A DNA stretch of 33,705 nt from assembly GCF_019599295.1 (NCBI RefSeq), contig NZ_JAIEWN010000034.1, positions 1 through 33,705 on the forward strand, written 5' to 3'. Shown in pieces: positions 25,761-33,705 of this stretch. Every line of letters starts with the position of its first letter. Position 1 is the first letter of the stretch. The position numbers were made by a program, and so were the translations under genes. The DNA is from Oscillochloris sp. ZM17-4. Its GTDB lineage: Bacteria > Chloroflexota > Chloroflexia > Chloroflexales > Chloroflexaceae. The notes below the pieces were generated by a model, which was given only the letters and a program-made list of their open reading frames with translations, had not been told where the DNA came from and searched no databases.

Positions 25761-28700
25761 ATGCCAGAAGACACCGCCGCCCACATCGCCCGCCTCCAGG
25801 CCGAGATTGCCGCCCTGCGTCTGGCCCTGCAACCCCTAGCAGCCCTGCCGGATCTGGCAGCGCCTTTCCGGCAGCAGCTCGCCGCGAAGGAGGCGGATCT
25901 CGCCGCGCTGGGCGGCGCTGCGCCCCCGTCGCCCCAGGTCAGCTTTGACAGCGCGCAGATGGGCGATGTGTCGATGGGAGACATCGCCGGTCACGATGTG
26001 ATCGGCCAGCAGATCACAGGCGAGGCCAACGTCGGCGCGGCGGTGGCCGGCAATGTCGAGCGCAACCTGTTCGCCGGCGAGACCCACGGCAACAACTTCG
26101 CCGAGGTGATCAACATCTACGCCGCAGGCGGCGCGGCACCCCCAGCCGACTATGAGGGTGCGCTGCGGCGCTACCTCGACGACCTCTACGCCTGCCATGC
26201 CACCCTCGACCTGCGCGGAATCGATGAGCAGCGCCCTGTCGAGATCCCGCTGACCGACCTCTACATCTCGCTGACTCTGCGCGAGCCGGCCCTGGCCACC
26301 CTGCGCGGCCCCGGCGCGGTGCGCCGCTTCATGGGCACCTCGGGAGAACCTGCACCTGAAGCAGCATCCGCCCTGTTTGATGCGGAAAAGGCGGAGGAGC
26401 GCACCGTCGATTGGCCCGAGGCGCTGCGCGGCCACCCGCGCATCGCGGTGGTGGGCCGGCCGGGCAGTGGCAAGACCACCCTGCTGCACTACACGGCGGT
26501 GCGCCTTGCTGAAATTCTCGCCCGCGACGAGAATGAGCGCCTCGCCGATCTGGGCCTTGACCGGCCGCTGGTGCCGATCCTGCTCCCCCTCCGCGATCTC
26601 GGCACCTATCTCCCCGAGTACAGCGCGCGTGAGCGCAGCGGCAACAACCCGCGCCTGCTGCTCGATGGCCTGACGAGCTTCTATCAGGGCCGCAGCCTCG
26701 ACCTGCCCGCCGACTTCTTCCAACGGCTCTGCGAGGAGGGCCGCGCCATCCTCCTGCTCGACGGTCTCGACGAGGTCTCGCGCACCGATGATCGCGAGAT
26801 CGTCAGCGGGATCGTGCGCGAGTTCGCCCGGCGCTACCCGCGCTGCCGCTATGTCGTCACCGCGCGGGTCGCCGCCTACACCGGCGCGGCCGAGGTCGGC
26901 GCGGGATTCACGATCTGTACTGTGGACGACCTCGCCGACGCGCAGCAGCAGCGTTTCATCGCCAACTGGAGCGCCTGTGTCCACCGGCTGATGCACCCGA
27001 AGGCCAGCCGCGCGACCGTGGAGCGGCTGGCGACCATGTTCAACGACGGGCTCTGGACGGCGATCCGCGAGAACCAGGGCGTCGGTCGGCTGGCGCCCAA
27101 CCCGCTGCTGCTGACCGTGATCGCAATCGTCTACTTTGATCGCCAGGATCTGCCCGAAAACCGCGCCCAGCTCTACGAGGAGTGTGTGACCGTGCTGCTG
27201 CGCGGCGGTCGCGGCAAGGTCGATCCGTCCGGCAAGGAGCGCGCGGCCCTGCTCATGAGCTTAGAGGCCCGGCGGGAGCTGCTGGCGGCGATGGCCTACC
27301 AGATGCACCTGGGCGGCGAGCAGCACAAGCTGGTCGGTCGCGACGACCTGGAGCAGCGCATCGCCGCCTACCTCGGCCCGCGCTCGACGGACGAGCGCGA
27401 GGCCGCCGACCTGGCCCGCGCCTTTCTCAAGGAACTGCCGGTGCATATCGGCCTGCTCGACGAGGTGGAGCAGCACCGCTTCGGCTTCAGCCACCTCTCC
27501 TTCCAGGAGTTCCTGGCCGCCCGCTACATCGCCGAGCAGCGTGAGGCGGTGTGGGACGAGCTGCTCGACCGCTACCAGGAGAGCTGGTGGCGCGAGGTGA
27601 TCGTGCTCTGTGCCGGGCACATGAGCCAGGAGCGCAGCTGGCTCTTTCTGGGAAAGCTGATTACGCGCGGCGAGACGCCCGCCGCGCGGGCGGCGGCGCT
27701 CGATCTGGCCACGAGCGCCCTGCTGGAGCTGGAGCGCTTCAAGGGCCAGGGGCCGATCCGCGGCCAGATCCGCGACGAGGCGCTGCGCATCCTGGAGCTA
27801 CAGCCAGCCGAGGCCTCCCCTGCCGCCGCTCGGGTGCGCTGTGGTGCGGTGCTGGCCCGCGTGGGCGACCCGCGCCCCGGCGTGTGCGACCTGCCGCCGC
27901 TGATGGTGCAGATTGACGGTGGCGGCTTTGTGATCGGGATGTCCGCAGAGGAAGTTACGGACTTCACTGAGCAGTATCTCGCTGAGTATCGTGAGGCGGG
28001 AAACACCATCGACGATGATTTGGATCGCAATCTGCGCAACCATTTCCAGGGATGGGTCAATACCGTACCGGTTGCGGTTCCGCCCTTCGAGCTGGCGCGC
28101 TACCCTGTGACCAATGCCCAATTCAAACTGTTTGTCGATGCGGGTGGCTACGACCCAGCTGCGGGCTGGTGGAGTGAACCCGGTCGAGCCTGGTTGCACG
28201 AGCCCTTGCCAGAGCGCAAACAGGATGGATGGGTACGCCGCAGCGCAAAAGATGCCCCAGAGTTTTGGGATGATCCAGATGTGGGGGTTGTGCGGCCGAA
28301 TCATCCTGTGCTTGGGGTAAGTTGGTATGAGGTGACGGCGTTCTGTGCTTGGCTGACCGAGTGCCAGAAGGATGCGTATTGTTACCGGCTCCCGAGTGAG
28401 TCTGAATGGGAATTCGCGGCGCGAGGAACCGAGGCTCGCCCGTATGCTTGGGGTGATGCAGCACCTGATAATGAGCGGGCAAACTTTCGACAGAACGCGG
28501 GTTATACCTCAGCGGTCGGCTGCTTCCCCGCTGGAGCGACGTCAGGAACTGGCTTGCTGGACATGGCCGGGAATGTCTGGGAGTGGACGCGCAGCGTGTA
28601 CCAGCCCTATCCCTACAACCCGACCGATGGGCGCGAGGACGGAACAGAACCGGCGCAAAAATACTTTACACTCCGCGGTGGCGCCTGGGTCAATCCGCCG

Positions 28701-28805
28701 ATCCTCCTGCGCGCGGCCAACCGTCACGGCGTCACGCCTGTCGGTCTCAGCAATGATGTTGGGTTTCGGCTTGCCCGGCACCTCAAAACTGTAAAGCCTT
28801 TATGA
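25761..28805 (+). CDS. NACHT NTPase with C-terminal FGE-like domain; DGR variable protein 1
   Basis: 1014 residues from ATG 25761 (no clear ribosome site). Order: N-terminal coiled-coil-like helix (~5-50); a Gly/Asp-rich repetitive segment (MGDVSMGDIAGHDV...VGAAVAGNV, ~65-120) that may be a small beta-solenoid; NACHT domain with Walker A GRPGSGKT (232-239) and Walker [12 protein letters not shown] (D334, D337, E338); the HLSFQEFLAARYIAE segment (~577) common after NACHT modules; then an FGE-sulfatase/C-type-lectin domain (~707-1010; [42 protein letters not shown]). The catalytic cysteines of true formylglycine-generating enzymes are absent from the RGGAW segment, so the domain should bind, not catalyse. 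Its last 41 codons are the diversified region. STAND NTPases switch to an oligomeric signalling state on ligand binding (family knowledge). No effector domain was recognised. Confidence 0.9.
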   Translation: MPEDTAAHIARLQAEIAALRLALQPLAALPDLAAPFRQQLAAKEADLAALGGAAPPSPQVSFDSAQMGDVSMGDIAGHDVIGQQITGEANVGAAVAGNVERNLFAGETHGNNFAEVINIYAAGGAAPPADYEGALRRYLDDLYACHATLDLRGIDEQRPVEIPLTDLYISLTLREPALATLRGPGAVRRFMGTSGEPAPEAASALFDAEKAEERTVDWPEALRGHPRIAVVGRPGSGKTTLLHYTAVRLAEILARDENERLADLGLDRPLVPILLPLRDLGTYLPEYSARERSGNNPRLLLDGLTSFYQGRSLDLPADFFQRLCEEGRAILLLDGLDEVSRTDDREIVSGIVREFARRYPRCRYVVTARVAAYTGAAEVGAGFTICTVDDLADAQQQRFIANWSACVHRLMHPKASRATVERLATMFNDGLWTAIRENQGVGRLAPNPLLLTVIAIVYFDRQDLPENRAQLYEECVTVLLRGGRGKVDPSGKERAALLMSLEARRELLAAMAYQMHLGGEQHKLVGRDDLEQRIAAYLGPRSTDEREAADLARAFLKELPVHIGLLDEVEQHRFGFSHLSFQEFLAARYIAEQREAVWDELLDRYQESWWREVIVLCAGHMSQERSWLFLGKLITRGETPAARAAALDLATSALLELERFKGQGPIRGQIRDEALRILELQPAEASPAAARVRCGAVLARVGDPRPGVCDLPPLMVQIDGGGFVIGMSAEEVTDFTEQYLAEYREAGNTIDDDLDRNLRNHFQGWVNTVPVAVPPFELARYPVTNAQFKLFVDAGGYDPAAGWWSEPGRAWLHEPLPERKQDGWVRRSAKDAPEFWDDPDVGVVRPNHPVLGVSWYEVTAFCAWLTECQKDAYCYRLPSESEWEFAARGTEARPYAWGDAAPDNERANFRQNAGYTSAVGCFPAGATSGTGLLDMAGNVWEWTRSVYQPYPYNPTDGREDGTEPAQKYFTLRGGAWVNPPILLRAANRHGVTPVGLSNDVGFRLARHLKTVKPL
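28674..28796 (+). repeat. DGR variable region VR1 (end of variable protein 1)
   Basis: 123 bases aligning without gaps to VR2 at 32196-32318. The flanks (RGGAW and [13 protein letters not shown]) are constant. The 23 codons between them hold 12 amino-acid differences, seven with C conserved in the third position (for example GTC/AAC, CTC/AAC, GGC/TAC, GTC/TAC). Confidence 0.85.
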
Positions 28806-28919
28806 CGTGTTCTGTGTCCTGTATTTCGGCGTCAGTACAGGCGTGTCGCTGCTCCCGCTTCGGATAGCGCAGTACAGCCCCGTCTGAGCGAGCGTAGCGA
28901 GCGAATCGCGATTTTTTCA
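28797..28919 (+). repeat. Conserved block after VR1 (copy 1 of IMH-adjacent repeat)
   Basis: Nearly identical to 32319-32442. It includes a fully shared ~40-base run after the stop codon and ends in GATTTTTTC. CCTGTA (28818-28823) can pair with TACAGG (28836-28841). DGR variable regions are followed by a homing-initiation site and often a hairpin, so this is the likely place for it. Confidence 0.7.
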
Positions 28920-28993
28920 CCACTGAGACACTGAGGACGTGAGGCACTGAGTTGTCGGCGGTTCAGTGCCTCACCCCCTCAGCGCCTCAGTGG
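28920..28993. repeat. 31-bp imperfect inverted repeat between the two NACHT genes
   Basis: Arms 28920-28950 and 28963-28993 match at 27 of 31 positions around a 12-base loop. Each arm is itself built from CACTGAG-like heptamers. It is absent after the second NACHT gene. It may be a dispersed palindromic repeat or a terminator-like barrier. Confidence 0.75.
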
Positions 28994-29045
28994 TTCTGGT
29001 GGTCTGTGGCATTGTGGCGAATGACCTATATTCCGGGAGATGCCC

Positions 29046-32000
29046 GTGAGCGATGATCTCGCAGCCCGCCTCACCCGCCTGCGCCGGAAGCTCGCCAATG
29101 AGACCGACCCCGAGGAGCGGGCGGATCTCGCGGCGGCGATCGAGGCGCTGGAGCAGAAGATTACGGCCCAAGTCAACCTCGCCGGTGCCCAGACGGGCGA
29201 TGTCTCTGTGGGCGATGTGGCCGGCGGCGACATTACCTCGGTCGAGCGACAGACGAACCAGACAATCAGCGGGAAGGCCCACGTCGGCGCGGCGGTGGCG
29301 GGCGATGTCCACGGCGACGTGAACATCACTATTGAAACGACCGGCCCGACCCTGAGCGACGAGGAGCGCCAGCTACTTGACCGCTATCTGCCGGCCATCC
29401 AGCAGAAGTATTGCCACCTGATGCTGCGTAACCGGGTCGCCCCCGAGCGCACCGGCAACGATGAGCGCGTCGTCCCCGAGCTGTACCTCGAAGAGGTCTA
29501 CACGACCCTCACCACCGACGGCCCGGCGCGGATCGTGGCCGAGGCCGAGCTTACGACGGCTGACCTGCGGAAGCGCCTCGCCGAGCTTCAGGAGCAGCCA
29601 GCCACCCCCGACCAGGTTGAGCCGCAGGATGTGCGCGCCCTGGTCTATCGCCCGCTCACCCGCCGCACACCTGCGAAGGGCCGCGGTGCCCCGGCGCGCG
29701 ATGACCTCGACGGCGCGGCGGAGGCGGCCTGGTCGCGCGGCCTGCTGCCCGACGATACCTCGGCCCGCGCCCGCTTCCAGGTGCGCGAGACCCGGCCCGA
29801 GCTGGCGGTAGAGGCGCTGGCCCCGCAGGCGCTGGCCCCGCAGGCGCGGATCGTGCTCCTCGGCGGCCCCGGCAGCGGCAAGTCCACCGTGCTGCGCTAT
29901 GTGGCCCTGCTCCTGGCCCAGTCCCTCGCACACGACACGCCCCCACGCCTGCCCGGCTGGGGCGCGGCCCGCATCCCCTTCTTCATCCCCCTGGGCACGC
30001 TGAATGCGCAGCTTGATCAGACCGATGCCGCCGACGCCCTGATCGCCGCGCTGCTGGCCGAGCTGGGCGGCACCGGCGATCTGCTGCCCACGGCGCAGGT
30101 GCGCCGGCTGCTCTTCGGCATGCTCCCGCGCACCATCCTGCTGCTCGACGGGCTCGACGAGCTGTCGGCGGAGGCACGCCCCGGCCAGCCGACCGACCCG
30201 CGCAGCCGGGTGATCGCCGCGATCCGGCAGATCGCCCGCGACTACCCGGACACCGTGATCGTCGTCACCTCGCGCGAACGCCCCTACCGCGCGCCGCGCA
30301 TCTTCCCCGCCGACGAGGGCTGGCAGACGCGGGTGGTGCAGCCCTTCGCCCGTGGCCAGGTGCGGGGCTTCCTCCAGCGCTGGTACGCGGCCATGGCCCG
30401 CGTCGGCGAGACGGGGGTGAGCGACGCGGGGGCGGCGCTGGCCGCCGCCGATCTCGGCGATCAGCTCGACGCCCAGCCGGCGTTGCTCCAGTCGATTGCC
30501 GCGACCGACCATGCCGACGGGCCGCAGCCGCCGACCTCGCCCCTGCTGCTCACCATGCTGGCCATCCTGCACTACAACCTCGGCGGCGAGCGCCTGCCGA
30601 CCGAGCGCGCGCGGATCTACGAGCAGCTGGTGGTGCTGCTGCTGCACCGCTGGGAGCCGCGCCGCAGCGACCCCTTTGTGAAGGGGCGCGACCTGGTGAG
30701 CCGGCTGAAAGACCCCCAGGGCACGCGCGATGACGAGCTGCCGGATCTGAAGGGGGCCGACGACCTGCGCAGCGTGCTGCACGAGGTGGCCTTCACGACC
30801 CACCGCGACGCGCCGGACGGCGAGAGCCGGGGCGTGATCGACGGCGACCGGCTCTTTGGCACCCTCAAGCGCTTCTTCTGGCATACCCACCGCTGTGAGG
30901 AGGCCCAGGCGACGGCGAAGGCCCAGCTCTTCCTGGCCGCCCTGAAGGATGAGGCCGGGCTGTTGGTGCCGCGTGACGAGCAGACCTACCAGTTCCCGCA
31001 CCTGACCTTCCAGGAGTATCTGGCGGCATGCCACCTGGCCGAGCACGAGGAGGGCGAGCAGGAGGCCTACGCCTGCTGGCAGGGGAAGGACGGCGACCGC
31101 TGGCGCGAGGTGATTCTGCTGATGATGGGGTGCCTGCGTCGCCAGCGCAATGGCGTGCGGGTGGGCCGTCCCTGGCTCACCGACTGGCTGCTCGACACAA
31201 GCCGAGCGAAGACCCCAGCCCAGGCCCAGCGCGACGCCCTGCTGGCCGCCGATTGCTACCGCGATTTGGGCGGGCGGGCGGCGCTCACCCGCTACAGCGA
31301 GGGGATTGAGGCGGCGCTGCGTACCGCGCTCGCCGCGATCTTCGTTCCCGTTGTGGTACCTGCGGGCCTCGCCGCCGCTGACCGTGTGCGCGCTGGGGCC
31401 ATCCTGGCCGAGCTTGGCGACCCGCGCCCCGGCGTGTGCGACCTGCCGCCGCCGATGGTGGTGATCCAAGGCGGCAGCTTTGTGATTGGGAGTAGCCATG
31501 AAGAGGCGCAGCGTGCCAACGAGCAATATGAGCAGCAGTATGGCCGGAAGATAGATGTCGCTTCCCGTGAGATCAATAATCAATCGGTGGCTGTGGCTAC
31601 CTTTGAAGTAGCCCGTTACCCCGTCACAAATGCCCAGTTCGAGCAGTTTATTGATGCTGAGGGTTACAACCTGGACGCGCCCTGGTGGGATGTGGCTGGA
31701 CGTGCGTGGCTGGCCCGCGATGATCAGGCGACCAAAGGACTCGAGTCTTGGCAGCAACGCACGACCAAGCAACAGCCCAGCTATTGGGATAACCCGCGCT
31801 TCGGCATCGCCCGCCCGAACTACCCGGTGGTGGGGGTGAGTTGGTATGAGGCAGCCGCGTTCTGCCGCTGGCTAACAGATCACCACCTGAACGACGGCTA
31901 CACCTACCGCCTGCCCAGCGAGGCGGAGTGGGAGTACGCAGCGCGGGGAAGCGCGCGCCGCACCTACCCCTGGGGCGATCCCGAGCCAGACAACGAGCGT

Positions 32001-32327
32001 GCTAATTTCGATGGGCAGTACAATGGCACATCTGCCGTCGGCTGCTTTCCGGCTGGGGCGACGCTGGGAACCGGGCTGCTCGACATGGCCGGGAATGTCT
32101 GGGAGTGGACGCGCAGCGCATATCAGTCCTATCCCTACGACCCGAGCGATGGGCGTGAAGACGGGGCGGAACCAGCGCAAAAACACTTTACAATTCGCGG
32201 TGGCGCCTGGAACAATCGCCCGATCAACCTGCGCGCGGCCTTCCGTGACTACTACACGCCCGGCCTCCTCAATCGGAATGTTGGTTTTCGGCTTGCCCGG
32301 CACCTCAAAACTGTAAAGCTTTTATGA
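29046..32327 (+). CDS. NACHT NTPase with C-terminal FGE-like domain; DGR variable protein 2
   Basis: 1093 residues from GTG 29046, preferred because GGGAG (29035-29039) is 6 bases upstream; ATG 29040 in the same frame touches that site. Layout parallels protein 1: N-terminal helix, Gly/Asp-rich segment ([14 protein letters not shown], with VGAAVAG shared), NACHT with Walker A GGPGSGKS (273-280) and Walker [12 protein letters not shown] (D368, D371, E372), [15 protein letters not shown], and an FGE-like domain from ~798 ([42 protein letters not shown]). The linker between the Gly/Asp segment and NACHT is longer and unrelated in detail. The C-terminal domain is much more similar to protein 1 than the NACHT part, as expected if the 3' end is duplicated or homogenised. 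No catalytic FGE cysteines. Predicted hypervariable sensor. Confidence 0.9.
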   Translation: MSDDLAARLTRLRRKLANETDPEERADLAAAIEALEQKITAQVNLAGAQTGDVSVGDVAGGDITSVERQTNQTISGKAHVGAAVAGDVHGDVNITIETTGPTLSDEERQLLDRYLPAIQQKYCHLMLRNRVAPERTGNDERVVPELYLEEVYTTLTTDGPARIVAEAELTTADLRKRLAELQEQPATPDQVEPQDVRALVYRPLTRRTPAKGRGAPARDDLDGAAEAAWSRGLLPDDTSARARFQVRETRPELAVEALAPQALAPQARIVLLGGPGSGKSTVLRYVALLLAQSLAHDTPPRLPGWGAARIPFFIPLGTLNAQLDQTDAADALIAALLAELGGTGDLLPTAQVRRLLFGMLPRTILLLDGLDELSAEARPGQPTDPRSRVIAAIRQIARDYPDTVIVVTSRERPYRAPRIFPADEGWQTRVVQPFARGQVRGFLQRWYAAMARVGETGVSDAGAALAAADLGDQLDAQPALLQSIAATDHADGPQPPTSPLLLTMLAILHYNLGGERLPTERARIYEQLVVLLLHRWEPRRSDPFVKGRDLVSRLKDPQGTRDDELPDLKGADDLRSVLHEVAFTTHRDAPDGESRGVIDGDRLFGTLKRFFWHTHRCEEAQATAKAQLFLAALKDEAGLLVPRDEQTYQFPHLTFQEYLAACHLAEHEEGEQEAYACWQGKDGDRWREVILLMMGCLRRQRNGVRVGRPWLTDWLLDTSRAKTPAQAQRDALLAADCYRDLGGRAALTRYSEGIEAALRTALAAIFVPVVVPAGLAAADRVRAGAILAELGDPRPGVCDLPPPMVVIQGGSFVIGSSHEEAQRANEQYEQQYGRKIDVASREINNQSVAVATFEVARYPVTNAQFEQFIDAEGYNLDAPWWDVAGRAWLARDDQATKGLESWQQRTTKQQPSYWDNPRFGIARPNYPVVGVSWYEAAAFCRWLTDHHLNDGYTYRLPSEAEWEYAARGSARRTYPWGDPEPDNERANFDGQYNGTSAVGCFPAGATLGTGLLDMAGNVWEWTRSAYQSYPYDPSDGREDGAEPAQKHFTIRGGAWNNRPINLRAAFRDYYTPGLLNRNVGFRLARHLKTVKLL
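32196..32318 (+). repeat. DGR variable region VR2 (end of variable protein 2)
   Basis: Encodes [20 protein letters not shown], then [21 protein letters not shown]. The same length as VR1, with AAC still present at positions where VR1 has GTC or CTC. It therefore probably stays closer to the template at those codons. Confidence 0.85.
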
Positions 32328-32442
32328 CGTGTTCTGTGTCCTGTATTTCGGCGTCAGTACAGAAATATCGATGCTCCCACTTCGGATAGCGCGGTACAAC
32401 CCCGTCTGAGCGAGCGCAGCGAGCGAATCGCAGATTTTTTCT
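32319..32442 (+). repeat. Conserved block after VR2 (copy 2 of IMH-adjacent repeat)
   Basis: Counterpart of 28797-28919, with the same post-stop 40-base run and a CTGTA/TACAG pairing (32341-32345 with 32358-32362). It ends in GATTTTTTC, 10 bases before the reverse transcriptase start. Confidence 0.7.
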
Positions 32443-32451
32443 GGGGGACCG

Positions 32452-33528
32452 GTGAAGACCTACAAGCATCTCTTCGACCAGGTCTGCAGCTTCGATAACC
32501 TCTGGCACGCCTTCCACCAGGCTCGTAAGGGCAAGCGCAGCAAGGCGGCGGTGGCGACCTTCGCGTACCACCTGGAGCGCAACCTGCTCAGCCTGGAGCG
32601 CGAGCTGCGCGACGGCAGCTACCAGCCCGGCGGCTACCGCCACTTCTACATCCACGAGCCGAAGCGGCGCAAGATCAGCGCCGCGCCCTTCCGCGACCGG
32701 GTGGTTCACCACGCCCTCTGCAACGTGATCGAGCCCATCTTCGAGTGCCGCTTCAGCGACGCATCCTTTGCCTGCCGGGTGGGCAAGGGCACCCACCGCG
32801 CGCTCGACCGCGCCCAGGCTCTCGCCCGGCGCTACCGCTATGTCTTGCAGGGCGACGTGGTTCAATTCTTCCCATCAATCGATCACCAGGTGCTGCGTGG
32901 CCTGCTGGCCCGGCGCATCGCCGACCCGCAGGTGCTGGCGCTGATCGACCGCATCCTCGACAGCGGCGCGGGCGTGCTGGCCAGCGAGTACACCCCGCAG
33001 TGGTTCCCCGGCGACGACCTGTTCACGCCCAGCGAGCGCCCGCGCGGCCTGCCGATCGGCAACCTGACCTCGCAGTTCTGGGGCAATGTCTACTTGAACG
33101 AGCTGGACACCTTCGTGGCCCAGGAGCTGCGCAGCAGCGCCTACGTGCGCTACGCCGATGACTGGCTGCTCTTCAGTGACGATAAGCCTCAGTTGCACGC
33201 CTGGCGCGCGCGGATCGAGGCGTTCCTCGCCCGCCTGCGCCTGGTGCTGCACGACCGCAAAACCCAGATCTACCCGGTCGCCACGGGCATGCCCTTTCTC
33301 GGCTTCCGGCTCTACCCGGCCTACCGTCGGCTCAAGCGACCAAACGTGATGCGCTTCAAGCGGCGCATGCGGCGGCTGTTTGCGACCTACGCCAACGGCG
33401 AGATCCCAATGGATCGCATCCAGACAAGCATCGACGGCTGGGTTGGGCACGCCCGCCACGGCAGCACCTACCGGCTGCGCCAGCAGCTGCTCGGCGGTCT
33501 GGTCGTACCCCGGCGAGGCGAGGCATGA
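32452..33528 (+). CDS. DGR reverse transcriptase
   Basis: 358 residues from GTG 32452 (GGGGG just upstream). Seen: motif A GDVVQFFPSID (D135), the domain-4 motif LPIGNLTSQFWGN (I202-Q208) and motif C YADD (234-237). Most bacterial reverse transcriptases have QGxxxSP in domain 4; [I/L/V]GxxxSQ is the hallmark of DGR enzymes and is tied to low fidelity at template adenines (established for the family). No maturase or endonuclease domain follows, against a group II intron, and there is no retron-like context. The C-terminal ~80 residues are basic (RRLKRPNVMRFKRRMRRLF). Its stop overlaps the avd start as ATGA, so the two are co-translated. It copies a template RNA and returns mutated cDNA to VR1/VR2. 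Confidence 0.95.
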   Translation: MKTYKHLFDQVCSFDNLWHAFHQARKGKRSKAAVATFAYHLERNLLSLERELRDGSYQPGGYRHFYIHEPKRRKISAAPFRDRVVHHALCNVIEPIFECRFSDASFACRVGKGTHRALDRAQALARRYRYVLQGDVVQFFPSIDHQVLRGLLARRIADPQVLALIDRILDSGAGVLASEYTPQWFPGDDLFTPSERPRGLPIGNLTSQFWGNVYLNELDTFVAQELRSSAYVRYADDWLLFSDDKPQLHAWRARIEAFLARLRLVLHDRKTQIYPVATGMPFLGFRLYPAYRRLKRPNVMRFKRRMRRLFATYANGEIPMDRIQTSIDGWVGHARHGSTYRLRQQLLGGLVVPRRGEA

Positions 33529-33705
33529 GCTTCGAGCCCTCGCCGATCTTCGCCAAGACCTACGACCTGCTGGCCTGGCTGATCCCGCTGACCATGCAGT
33601 TCCCCAAGAGCCATCGCTTCGTGCTGGCCCTGCGCGTGCAGGACGCCGCCCTCGACTTCCACGAGCTGCTGATTGGCGCAGGCAAGAGCCAGCGCGGCGA
33701 GCGGC
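33525..33705 (+). CDS. avd: DGR accessory variability determinant (Avd), cut by window edge
   Basis: Starts at ATG 33525, overlapping the reverse transcriptase stop by 4 bases; 60 residues are visible. PSPIFAKTYDLLAWLIPLT, then FPKSHRFVLALRVQDAALDF and HELLIGA, matches the four-helix-bundle Avd/bAvd family: 'PIFxKxYDLxxWL', 'FPKxxRFxL', 'LDxxELLI'. Avd forms a basic barrel that binds the template RNA and the reverse transcriptase and is needed for mutagenic cDNA synthesis (family knowledge). The remaining ~60 residues and probably the template repeat lie beyond the window. Confidence 0.88.
   Translation, partial: MSFEPSPIFAKTYDLLAWLIPLTMQFPKSHRFVLALRVQDAALDFHELLIGAGKSQRGER

Noticed and set aside
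25424-25984. Minus-strand 186-codon frame before the first NACHT gene
   Set aside because: Arg/Ala/Ser-rich, overlaps the start of the NACHT gene, and has no ribosome site or motif.
29373-31772. Minus-strand 799-codon open frame
   Set aside because: Antisense to the second NACHT gene, whose Walker and FGE motifs are clear.
25761-32327. Active formylglycine-generating enzyme or sulfatase maturation role
   Set aside because: The catalytic cysteines are missing and no sulfatase gene is nearby.
28806-32451. Template repeat of the DGR within the window
   Set aside because: Both gaps after the NACHT genes and the start of the RT region were read for an adenine-rich copy of the RGGAW...VGFRLARH segment; only VR1 and VR2 were found.
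32452-33528. Group II intron or retron reverse transcriptase
   Set aside because: No maturase or endonuclease domain and no retron ncRNA context; the IGNLTSQ motif and the adjacent avd point to a DGR.

Overview
The window is a GC-rich accessory region from a bacterium that is most likely a Chloroflexota member of the Chloroflexus/Roseiflexus/Kouleothrix type. This is inferred from the overall coding style, from a secreted protein ending in a YLPLIRR tail of the kind I associate with exported proteins of that phylum, and from the combination of giant YD-repeat proteins, NACHT-FGE proteins and a retroelement. No rRNA or tRNA was seen, so the taxonomic call rests on protein character only.

Layout. 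(1) Positions 1-11520, mostly minus strand: a type I restriction-modification locus in the order hsdM, ATPase, TOPRIM protein (DUF4276-like), hsdS, and then, after an intervening secreted protein and a plus-strand toxin-antitoxin pair, hsdR, which runs off the left edge. The ATPase/TOPRIM pair lies inside the operon and its second gene overlaps hsdS by 4 bases. (2) 11521-14713: a low-density, decaying stretch with an orphan Phd/YefM-type antitoxin, a clear terminator, several perfect inverted repeats, a small minus-strand operon of unknown genes whose last gene has an in-frame stop, and remnants of a metallophosphoesterase and probably of a Tn3-family transposase. (3) 14714-24892: an orphan OmpR-type response regulator, then a giant secreted F5/8C + YD-repeat (Rhs-like) polymorphic toxin whose N-terminal domain is broken by one in-frame TAG, its small putative immunity gene, and an orphan Rhs-tip cassette carrying a different C-terminus. 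Tandem 11-bp-period direct repeats occur both upstream of the regulator and upstream of the toxin gene. (4) 24884-25599: an XRE-type repressor with a good promoter, a divergent small ORF, and an operator-like intergenic region.

(5) 25761-33705: a diversity-generating retroelement (DGR). Two paralogous NACHT NTPases (1014 and about 1093 residues) each end in a formylglycine-generating-enzyme-like (C-type-lectin fold) domain. They are followed by a reverse transcriptase with the DGR-type IGNLTSQ motif and YADD active site, and by an avd gene overlapping it and cut by the window edge. The last 41 codons of the two NACHT proteins align without gaps. They differ at 12 amino-acid positions and only 2 silent ones, and 7 of the 12 changed codon pairs keep C at the third position while the first two bases change, as expected from adenine-directed mutagenesis of AAC codons in a template repeat. 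The template repeat was not found here and probably lies just past avd.

Taken together this looks like a defence and conflict island: DNA restriction with an embedded ATPase/TOPRIM module, toxin-antitoxin genes, a contact-toxin locus with a swappable tip, and a hypervariable intracellular sensor system.
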